This document shows positions 51,131-58,244 of a DNA stretch of 64,000 bases, piece by piece. Position 1 is the stretch's first letter. Each line of letters starts with the position of its first letter. The notes below the pieces were generated by a model. It saw only the letters and a program-made list of their open reading frames with translations, did not search any database and was not told where the DNA came from. This DNA is from Bradyrhizobium sp. 164 (lineage in GTDB: Bacteria > Pseudomonadota > Alphaproteobacteria > Rhizobiales > Xanthobacteraceae), in NCBI RefSeq assembly GCF_023073715.1, contig NZ_JADPKA010000029.1, forward strand, positions 62,001 through 126,000, read 5' to 3'. The position numbers and the translations under genes are program-made.

Positions 51131-51958
51131 CTATACTTTGCAACGGATCGGCCGAAACATCTTGCTCGACGAAAAATGCTGCACGCCGCACCGAAACGAC
51201 GCGTCGAGTATTTTTGCGAAGTCGATCGTGCCGTTGCCTAGCTCGGTGGTCGATCCGTCGCTCGCCATATCCTTGAGATGCACCAAGCGGAATCGAGATG
51301 GATGTGTCTTCAAGACTTTCACGGAATCGAGGTTTCCTTTGGTTGCCCAGTAAACATCGAGCTCGAACTTGACAAAGCGCTGATCCGTACGGCTGAGCAG
51401 AATGTCGTAAGGCTGGACGCCACCTGCGAGGTTCGCGAACTCAAAATCGTGATTATGATAGGCAAGTGTCAGCCCGGAACGCGCCGCCAATTCACCGATC
51501 CTATTCAATCTGTCACAAATCCGCTTCCAATCGTCGATTGTCTGCCGTTCCAACTGGTCCAGCCATGGACACACGACAAACCGGCTGCCAAGCAAATGAG
51601 CGATGTCGAACGATGATCCGGTATTGTCTCGCAGGTTGCCGTAGTCGATATGCAGCGACGGCGCAGTGAGACCCAGGCCCAGCAAAAGTTTCCGGGTGCG
51701 CCGCACATTGGGGCCGAGAATGCCGGCAAACTCCACCTCGCGATAGCCGAGACGGGCAACCTTCCGTAGGGTCCCGTCAAAGTCGGCTTTCAGCAGATCG
51801 CGGACCGTATAGAGCTGGAGACCAATTTTCGACAGCTCCCGACCGGATACCGGCGCAATCCCTATCGCGGCACCTCCCGCGATACCGGCGAGAATATCGC
51901 GTCTGCTGAGGACCGCGCGCGGGGAACCAACGGAGAAAGTTGTCGACCGGCGGACCAC
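51131..51958 (-). CDS. Sugar phosphate isomerase/epimerase-like TIM-barrel protein, C-terminus frameshifted
   Basis: The 275-residue exported protein has a twin-arginine-like leader (SRRDILAGIAGGAAIGIAP) and an AP-endonuclease-2/xylose-isomerase-like barrel (KIGLQLYTVRDLLKADFDGTLRKVARLGYREVEFAG, LAYHNHDFEF, FELDVYWATKGN, FRLVHLKDMA). Such proteins include inosose isomerases and hydroxypyruvate isomerases. The native frame ends early in SSSKMFRPIRCKV, while a +1 shift at the A5 run (51172-51176) restores a typical HFFVEQDVSADPLQSIETS ending to 51075. The start is GTG at 51958. It lies downstream of the PQQ dehydrogenase genes on the same strand. Confidence 0.82.
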   Translation of the reverse strand: MVRRSTTFSVGSPRAVLSRRDILAGIAGGAAIGIAPVSGRELSKIGLQLYTVRDLLKADFDGTLRKVARLGYREVEFAGILGPNVRRTRKLLLGLGLTAPSLHIDYGNLRDNTGSSFDIAHLLGSRFVVCPWLDQLERQTIDDWKRICDRLNRIGELAARSGLTLAYHNHDFEFANLAGGVQPYDILLSRTDQRFVKFELDVYWATKGNLDSVKVLKTHPSRFRLVHLKDMASDGSTTELGNGTIDFAKILDASFRCGVQHFSSSKMFRPIRCKV

Positions 51959-52017
51959 AATCCCACTGCCTCTCGATGCCCATCATTGATTGCCGGGTTG
52001 CCGAGACTGTCGCGCAG

Positions 52018-52785
52018 CTACTTCGGCGTTTGCAGTACGACCCCGTAACGACCGTATATCCGACCAATCGTGCCGTCGTTTCGCAGCCGTTCAAGCGCTC
52101 CATTGATGGCTTCGCGCAGTGCATCATCCGGCCGAACCATGCCAACGGCGACATTCCAGTTGAGATCGGCCACGGTCTCGTCGCGATCCAGGATGCGAAA
52201 TGCTTTGTCCGGGTGCGTCAGATTGAAATAGCTCGCCGACGTGGGCGTGACCGCAGCGGCGTCAATCTCATGGTTTGACAGGGCGTCGAGGCTGTCGCTC
52301 TCGAAGCCAAAGGTCGACGTGGGTACGTGCCGTTGACCGATGATCATGGCTGCGACGGATCCGACCTGCACTCCCACCTTGGTATGCTCGTTGAGGCTCT
52401 TGAACGAGGTGAGTGGGCTGGATGACGGCACGACCAGCGCGACGCCAGTGCGATAGTAGGGCTTTGAAATTCTCAAGCGGGTTTCGCCTTGCGCGTCGCG
52501 GTCGGCGATGACATCCAGGAGAATGTCGCAGCCGGCGCTACGCATCTGGTACTGGGTGATGATCCAATCTAGCCTCAGCGAGACGCCGAGTTCGCGCGCG
52601 AGCGCCTGACCCAATTCGATCTGAAAGCCGGGAGGATCACCGGTTTTGCTCGCGAAGGGAAGCGAGTTGGGATGGGCGCAGAGCCCGAGCACGCCGGACG
52701 AACGGATCGCGTCCAGGGTCCGCGCTTGCGCTGGCCCCGACATTCCGATGACGGCGCCGATGACGAGCAGAAGAATTGTCTTCAT
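52018..52785 (-). CDS. Periplasmic substrate-binding-like protein (XoxJ/MoxJ-like)
   Basis: The 255-residue protein has a signal peptide (LLLVIGAVIGMSGPAQA) and a type-2 periplasmic binding fold: LDAIRSSGVLGLCAHPNSLPFASKTGDPPGFQIELGQALARELGV and KVGVQVGSVAAMIIGQ. Methanol dehydrogenase operons encode such proteins (MoxJ/XoxJ) whose role is thought to be in dehydrogenase maturation. Gene order here, downstream of cytochrome c and PQQ dehydrogenase, fits that. It is unlikely to be an ABC transporter receptor because no permease adjoins. Confidence 0.85.
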   Translation of the reverse strand: MKTILLLVIGAVIGMSGPAQARTLDAIRSSGVLGLCAHPNSLPFASKTGDPPGFQIELGQALARELGVSLRLDWIITQYQMRSAGCDILLDVIADRDAQGETRLRISKPYYRTGVALVVPSSSPLTSFKSLNEHTKVGVQVGSVAAMIIGQRHVPTSTFGFESDSLDALSNHEIDAAAVTPTSASYFNLTHPDKAFRILDRDETVADLNWNVAVGMVRPDDALREAINGALERLRNDGTIGRIYGRYGVVLQTPK

Positions 52786-52817
52786 TCGCGTCCCCGCGTA
52801 GATGGGGCCCCAGCGGC

Positions 52818-53186
52818 TCAGCCCTCGCGCGGCTTCAAGGCGCGGATATATTTGACGATCTGGTCGATCTGCGCGTCGGTGAGGGCGCCGTCAAATGCCG
52901 GCATCGCGCCTTGCTTGCCGTGCTTGATGCGGTTGTGCAGAAAATCGTCATCGCGCGGCGAATTCATCAGCTGCGGCCCCTTGCCGGCAGCCCGTCCGCC
53001 ATCGGAGTGGCAAAAGCCGCAGGTCCCCGCGAACAACTGCTCGACATCGAACGTTCCGTTCTCTGGCGCAGGGGTAGCAGGCTGCGCTTGAACCAACCCG
53101 GTGAGACACAATAACGAAGCGCCCAACAGCGCCGATCGCAGCGCGGTGATCTTGTTCGATTGCGATTTCAAGGCATCCAGCTCCAT
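52818..53186 (-). CDS. c-type cytochrome, electron acceptor of the PQQ dehydrogenase
   Basis: The 122-residue periplasmic protein has a signal peptide (LRSALLGASLLCLTGLVQA) and a single heme c site, CGFCH (Cys56, Cys59, His60) with a probable Met95 axial ligand in QGAMPAFDG. It is about the size of XoxG-type cytochromes, which take electrons from methanol dehydrogenases. It lies 79 bases downstream of the PQQ dehydrogenase gene and upstream of the XoxJ-like gene. The ATG at 53186 was chosen over a TTG at 53213. Confidence 0.9.
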   Translation of the reverse strand: MELDALKSQSNKITALRSALLGASLLCLTGLVQAQPATPAPENGTFDVEQLFAGTCGFCHSDGGRAAGKGPQLMNSPRDDDFLHNRIKHGKQGAMPAFDGALTDAQIDQIVKYIRALKPREG

Positions 53187-53265
53187 GTCCTGAAACACGT
53201 CCGGCGAGTTCAACGTCCGGGGAGCAAGCTTGCGCCCGCTCCCCGGCAGATCAATTTGCGATAGC

Positions 53266-54987
53266 CTATTTCAGGCTGTAGACGATGAGCGCACCGTCGT
53301 CGCGCGGCATGCTCTTGTAAACGCCGCCGAAATTTGGCGCATATTCGTCGGACAACATGCCGCCAAAGCCCGCGACCACGGCGATATATTGCTTGCCTCC
53401 GGCGGAGTAGCTGATGATGCCGCCTTGATGGCCGGTTCCGTCGGAGTGATTCCACAGTTCACCCCCGGTTTCGGCATCGTAGGCGTGAAGTGTGCCGCGG
53501 GAGTCAGGTACGAACACGAGATTTCCCGCGGTCGAGAGCACACTTCCAAGCGGCGGCTCGGGATAGCGAACCTCCCATTTCTTCGCCCCGGTGACGGGAT
53601 CGCGCGCATCCAGGTGACCATAGATCTCACCGCCCGGAGGCGGCGCCATCTTGAAATCGGCGCCGATGTTGAGCTGGACCTGTGGCGTGGTGACAGGCGT
53701 CGTCTTCTGGATATCGAGCGTCATGCACCATTCCTGGCCGATTTTATAATAGAGTCCGGTCTTAGGGCTGTACGAGCCGGAATTCCAGCTGACGCCACCT
53801 CCGATGAATGGACACAGCGGCGGTTCGGTCACTTTGCCCGCGGAGAAGTCGCGCCGGCCGATCAGCGCGCCCGTCTTGGGGTCGATATCCTTGACGAAAT
53901 TGATGTTCTCAACGAGCCGCCAAACGTTCTTGACGGCGAGATTGCGGTCATAGACGAAGATGAAACCGCTCTTGTTCGGATGGACGACAAGCTTCTGACC
54001 GTCACGATCGAGCATCAAGAACTCGCCGACGGCGCTGTCGAAATCCCAGGCATCATGAGGCAGCTCCTGATGGTAGAACTTCAGCTTGCCAGTATCGAGA
54101 TCGAGACCGATCACCGACGTCGTGTAGAGATTGTCGCCGGGCCGCGCGCCTTGCGTCTTGTAGTCGGCGCCCGACCAATCGTAGAGCGGCGCCGGGTTGG
54201 CGGTGCCCCACAGAATCGTGTTGGTCTCGGAATCGTAGGTGCCCGGCATCCAGCCGCCACCTCCACCCGTGCGCCAGGAATCGTTTCCCCAGGACTTCAT
54301 CGCTTCATCAGTGCCTGCGACCGTCAGGAACTCCCACTTCTTTTTGCCGGTGGCGGCATCGACAGCAAATATCGGACCGCGGCCCGGCCACTCTCCGCCT
54401 TGCGAGCCGATGATCACCGTACCCTTCGCGTAAAGCGGCGCACCGGTGAAACCGACTGTAAGTTTTTGCGAATCGATCAGCTTGGTATCCCAGAGAACCT
54501 TCCCTGACTTCATATCGAGTGCGATCAGACGGCCGTCCATCGTGCCGACAAAGGCCTTGCCTTCGCCGAGCGCCAAGCCGCGATTGTAGGGGGAATGGGT
54601 CTGGCGCGCGATCAGCGCCTCGTCGAGCTCAGGGAAATAGGACCAGATCACCTCGCCGGTCGCGCCGTTTAGCGCAAAAACCCGGCTGTAGGAGCCCGTG
54701 TAATAAAGAACCCCGTCGGCCGCGAGCGGCATTGATTGCAGGCCGCGCGTCGAGCGTCCGGGAATATGGATCCAGGCAACACCCAGATTGCCGACGTTGC
54801 TTGCGTTGATCTGCGCCAGCGGGCTGTAGTGATAGGATTTGTAAGAGCCGTGATAGGTCAGCCAATCATTCTGACCAGCGGCCTCGATCCGAGCTGTATC
54901 CACGGATTGAGCCAATGCTGACGACACAATCAGTGTCGCGCCAATGGCAACAAGAGGTAAACCAGATTTGCGCCACCGCCTCTTCAT
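53266..54987 (-). CDS. PQQ-dependent alcohol dehydrogenase with lanthanide-type site, no vicinal disulfide
   Basis: The 573-residue periplasmic quinoprotein has a signal peptide (LPLVAIGATLIVSSALAQ) and the eight-bladed propeller of the methanol/ethanol dehydrogenase family. The active site reads WDFD: catalytic Asp315 followed by Asp317, where lanthanide-dependent XoxF-type enzymes have Asp and calcium-dependent MxaF has Ala. Metal ligands Glu199 and Asn264 are in SQGGEW and TANPAP. The paired cysteines normally near residue 130 are absent; this region reads HSPYNRG. The protein probably oxidises an alcohol, with electrons passed to the downstream cytochrome. Start ATG 54987. Family is certain; substrate unknown. 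Confidence 0.92.
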   Translation of the reverse strand: MKRRWRKSGLPLVAIGATLIVSSALAQSVDTARIEAAGQNDWLTYHGSYKSYHYSPLAQINASNVGNLGVAWIHIPGRSTRGLQSMPLAADGVLYYTGSYSRVFALNGATGEVIWSYFPELDEALIARQTHSPYNRGLALGEGKAFVGTMDGRLIALDMKSGKVLWDTKLIDSQKLTVGFTGAPLYAKGTVIIGSQGGEWPGRGPIFAVDAATGKKKWEFLTVAGTDEAMKSWGNDSWRTGGGGGWMPGTYDSETNTILWGTANPAPLYDWSGADYKTQGARPGDNLYTTSVIGLDLDTGKLKFYHQELPHDAWDFDSAVGEFLMLDRDGQKLVVHPNKSGFIFVYDRNLAVKNVWRLVENINFVKDIDPKTGALIGRRDFSAGKVTEPPLCPFIGGGVSWNSGSYSPKTGLYYKIGQEWCMTLDIQKTTPVTTPQVQLNIGADFKMAPPPGGEIYGHLDARDPVTGAKKWEVRYPEPPLGSVLSTAGNLVFVPDSRGTLHAYDAETGGELWNHSDGTGHQGGIISYSAGGKQYIAVVAGFGGMLSDEYAPNFGGVYKSMPRDDGALIVYSLK

Positions 54988-55023
54988 GTATACGTCCTCC
55001 CGTTTTTGTTTATCGACCTGCAT

Positions 55024-55508
55024 TTTTCAAGCGCCGACCGTGAGTTGCATGCAGTTCAGTGCCTCATCGATTCATCTCCAATCGCGCGTGAGTTCCCAGC
55101 AAGCTTCGATCTCTCCGGCGAAAATCGCCAAAGAAGCTACAAGTCCACGTTCGTTGGGTTGTCGTTGCACTTCTGCTTGCGATCATAGAGTACGCCGGAT
55201 CACGCGGAGTGCAATGTCGGAAATGCGCCTGGCGCAAAATGACAGACCGGCTTACCTTTTGATAAATGTTTTCTTTCGAATAGCTGCGTCGTCAGGATGT
55301 CGCCTAGAGCAACGCAAAAAGCGAGATCCCGCGAAGAGCGATCGGCCGCTGTGCACGATGCCAAAGAATCCAGGGCTAGGCCGGCCGCCACATGTTCATG
55401 AGCGGCGCGGCGCTGCGGCGTCAATTTTCGATATGGGCAAAGACCCCCGTAAAGCGGGCGGCGGGCTCGCCACAACCGAGCGACGGTCTACTCGCCGTGA
55501 TCGGAAGC
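55024..55508. other. AT-richer intergenic region without a recognised gene
   Basis: About 485 bases upstream of the PQQ dehydrogenase gene contain several short overlapping open frames with no domain, start or ribosome site worth reporting. The PQQ dehydrogenase promoter must lie in the right-hand part. Nothing else was seen. Confidence 0.3.
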
Positions 55509-55811
55509 CTAGCAGTCCGGTATTCCTGGTGGACGCGCTGAGGCATTGGCGTTGGCACTGGTCGCGGCAGAAGGTGTGGAAGGAGAGCCAGTGCTTGCGC
55601 CGGGCGACGTTGTTGAACCGACCGTCGTGTTTCCAGATGGTCCAGTTGCAGTGGTGCCACTCATGTCGCGAACGACCTTATTGGCTACGTCCCAGCATTG
55701 CTTGGTATCATGACCGCTCGACCCACCCGTCGAAGTTCCTTGTGCGTTTGCGAATGTACCGACAGCTAACAATGCGGCGCTGATCGCCGTTGACAGAAGA
55801 ATCTTCCTCAT
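55509..55811 (-). CDS. Small secreted Ser/Thr/Gly-rich protein, 100 aa
   Basis: The protein has a signal peptide (RKILLSTAISAALLAVGTFANA, cleavage near 23), one potential disulfide pair (CWDVANKVV and the C-terminal PDC) and a long Ser/Thr/Ala/Gly/Pro-rich tail. It looks like a small secreted or cell-surface protein; no family was recognised. ATG 55811 with AGGAGGAGA upstream supports the start. It is near the PQQ cluster but on an unrelated transcript. Confidence 0.65.
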   Translation of the reverse strand: MRKILLSTAISAALLAVGTFANAQGTSTGGSSGHDTKQCWDVANKVVRDMSGTTATGPSGNTTVGSTTSPGASTGSPSTPSAATSANANASARPPGIPDC

Positions 55812-55887
55812 GGACGAATCTCCTCCTTGAGAGCCGGCTGGAATGCCGACGCCTCTCAATGCTGACGCGCCATCCAACGTTCCTCAC

Positions 55888-56009
55888 AGGGCGGCCGAAC
55901 ACATGGCTGCTCCGACCACCGCTGCAAAGTGCAGCTTCTTCTTGCCAACCCGGAGCCGTCACACATGGCCCTTGCGCCGTATTGCACCGCCACAGAACCC
56001 CGGTCGCTT
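55888..56009. repeat. Imperfect direct repeat, right arm
   Basis: The end of this segment (55979-56009, GTATTGCACCGCCACAGAAC and the following CCCGGTCGCT) resembles the left arm at 49897-49927. It is followed within ten bases by the 41-base MFS fragment. Confidence 0.5.
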
Positions 56010-56015
56010 GCGACC

Positions 56016-56056
56016 CGCTCGGCTCCTACACCATGGCCTGGCGCATCGGCGGCGCG
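56016..56056 (+). repeat. Copy of the end of the MFS gene
   Basis: CGCTCGGCTCCTACACCATG and the following 21 bases match 47022-47062 of the MFS gene with two changes. It is not inside any gene here. The frame would read LGSYTMAWRIGGAL and then leave the homology. Confidence 0.6.
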
Positions 56057-56138
56057 TTGATCTGGTCAGCTGATGAAGCTAGGGCGGAAGCAAGTGGCAG
56101 ACCACCCAAACGGATGTCCGTGCCCGTACCACAGTCTA

Positions 56139-57908
56139 TTATCGTAAGTTCGTTACGCCGGCACGGCTTAGTCCGTCCGCGAGGTGTTCGCGATATCTCA
56201 AGTCGAGGTATGGAGTTGTTATTTCGAATTGCCGCCGCGGGTCCTTCGGTTGTCGGGATATAAACTCCTGCAGCAAAGGCTGTGCTTCTTCTATGCGTCC
56301 AAGTTGCCCCAGGCTCGCAAGAAGGGCTCTGAGAGCGAGATAAGGACGTCGTAGCTGGATCGCTAGTTCGCCGTAATGCACTGCCTCCTCGTAGTTCTCC
56401 TGATGGTAATGGGCCAGCGCAACGAAGCTAAGGAAGCTTCCGGCCTGTGGATCGTTCGGATTCAGGCGTAAGCTGCGCAATAACGAATCCAGAGCTTCAG
56501 TGAAATGCCCGATATGGACCCGAACCAAACCAAGGGAGAAAAACCCTAATGCGAAATTTGGATTAAGGTCGATTGAACGTTGCGCCTCGGCAAGCGCTTG
56601 GGAGTGCATCTGCCTCAATAAGCTGGCCCAACACAGGGCGTAGTGGCAGTAGGGATCGCGGTCGTCGAGCGCGACTGCGCGCGCGGCCGCAGTATAGATG
56701 TCCGACACATCTTTCGTGAGATCGCTGCTCCAGCCATACCAAATGCGGGCATTCAGTGTACGGGCAAGCGTCATGTGAGCCTGAGCGAGGTTCGGATCAA
56801 GCGCTAACGCCTGTCTTATAAGAGTTATCGCCTCTTCGTGCTCTTCAGGTGCGAGCTGCGAGAAGTGCCACATCGCACGCATACAGCAGTCGAAGGCATC
56901 GAGATTCCTGACGCTTTTTCGAAACGCTCGTCTCCCTTCGATCAGCAGCATCTCAGGCTCGATGGCACCGACTACGCTCTGCGTGATCTCGTCCTGAATG
57001 GCGAATATGTCGGCCAAATCGCGGTCGAAGCGCTCCGCCCAGAGGTGATTTCCTGTTTGTGCTTCGATCAGCTGTCCCGTGATCCGCACGCGCTGCCCAG
57101 CCCGTCGTACACTGCCCTCGAGGACATATCGAACGCCAAGTTCGCGAGCGACCTGTTTCACGTCAACTGCGCGCCCCTTGTACACGAACGTCGAATTTCG
57201 GGCGATGACGAAAAACCAGCGGTTATGGGACAGAGCGGTAATTATGTCCTCTGTGATGCCATCTGCGAAATATTCCTGCTCGGGATCTCCACTCATGTTC
57301 GAGAACGGAAGTACCGCGATGGAAGGCTTATCTGGGAGTGCGAGCGAACCACCCAGGATGCCGGTACTTACCGGATGCTCAGGTTGCCAATCCACCGAGT
57401 AAACCGAGACTGGACGACTGATATTCTTCAGTGAGCGCTGTCCGAGCGGAGTGAGTGCAAAGTTCAGCTTGCCTTCGATCTGATCTCGCACCGTACCTGA
57501 AATGCAAATTCCGCCTGGTTCAGCCACCCCTTCGAGTCGCGCAGCGACATTCACTCCATCGCCCAGTACATCATCGCCATCCGCCATGACGTCGCCAACA
57601 TTGATGCCAATCCGAAACTCCATCCTGCGGTCCTGAGGAAGATCGGCGTTGTGGCGATCAAGAGAGCGCTGGATGGCCACGGCGGCGCGCACCGCCTGGA
57701 CTGCACTACTGAACTCCGCAATCACGCTGTCGCCTGCGGTCCCAAAAACCCTGCCTGCGTGTTCGGCGATTAGATCGGATATCGTGCGACGATACCCGTC
57801 CAAAGTTTGCAAGGTCGCCTCTTCATCCGCCGACATCAGGCGGCTGTAGCCCGCAACATCTGCTGCCATGATCGCGGCCAAACGCCTTGTGATCGGAGGG
57901 TTGTTCAT
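56139..57908 (-). CDS. Class III adenylate/guanylate cyclase domain protein with TPR repeats
   Basis: The 589-residue protein has a class III cyclase domain at the N-terminus (RLAAIMAADVAGYSRLMSADEE, metal Asp17 and Asp-rich GDSVIAEF, GINVGDVMADG, GDGVNVAARLE), a TolB-like middle domain (SIAVLPFSNMSGDPEQEYFADGITEDIITALS, about residues 195-330), and TPR repeats through the C-terminus (about 360-560). The catalytic Asp residues are present, so it could make cAMP or cGMP. Bradyrhizobium genomes carry many such proteins. It lies at the edge of the accessory region. Confidence 0.9.
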   Translation of the reverse strand: MNNPPITRRLAAIMAADVAGYSRLMSADEEATLQTLDGYRRTISDLIAEHAGRVFGTAGDSVIAEFSSAVQAVRAAVAIQRSLDRHNADLPQDRRMEFRIGINVGDVMADGDDVLGDGVNVAARLEGVAEPGGICISGTVRDQIEGKLNFALTPLGQRSLKNISRPVSVYSVDWQPEHPVSTGILGGSLALPDKPSIAVLPFSNMSGDPEQEYFADGITEDIITALSHNRWFFVIARNSTFVYKGRAVDVKQVARELGVRYVLEGSVRRAGQRVRITGQLIEAQTGNHLWAERFDRDLADIFAIQDEITQSVVGAIEPEMLLIEGRRAFRKSVRNLDAFDCCMRAMWHFSQLAPEEHEEAITLIRQALALDPNLAQAHMTLARTLNARIWYGWSSDLTKDVSDIYTAAARAVALDDRDPYCHYALCWASLLRQMHSQALAEAQRSIDLNPNFALGFFSLGLVRVHIGHFTEALDSLLRSLRLNPNDPQAGSFLSFVALAHYHQENYEEAVHYGELAIQLRRPYLALRALLASLGQLGRIEEAQPLLQEFISRQPKDPRRQFEITTPYLDLRYREHLADGLSRAGVTNLR

Positions 57909-58244
57909 GGCTCCGCTCCATCTAAAGGAGCGAGTTTAGCCGAAACCAGCCCGCGGGGTAAGCCGTGCGATCTCGGCTGTCGACGGTGAAGCGGACGACG
58001 GGCGGCGCTTGGTTCGATCGCCGCTTGTGGCCCAAGGCCGACGTGGAGCCATTCTGCTGCCACGTCGGCTTCTGCGCGCAAAGCGAATGCGACAATTGCG
58101 GAGGCACGCGCCAGTCAACACTCTCGTGCCCCGGACGCAGCGCAGCGTCACTTCCGACGGTGCGCTGCCGAGCCGGGGCCCAAAGCTGCGGCTTTCTGGA
58201 TCCCGGCTCGGCGCAGCAGCGCTCAGCGGCCCAGGTCGAGCTCT
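57909..58244. repeat. Intergenic region with family A palindromic repeat (58118-58235)
   Basis: No gene lies in these 336 bases. The right half contains CTCGTGCCCCGGACGCAGCG, GAGCCGGGGCCCAAAGC and GATCCCGGCTCGGCGCAGC, the family A motif seen at 6750, 10136, 37651 and 62123. It directly precedes the opgH 3' end and could act as its terminator. Confidence 0.75.

Noticed and set aside
54944..55783. 279-codon plus-strand frame between the PQQ dehydrogenase and the small secreted protein
   Set aside because: It overlaps two better-supported genes on the other strand and has Ser/Arg-rich noise-like composition with no domain.
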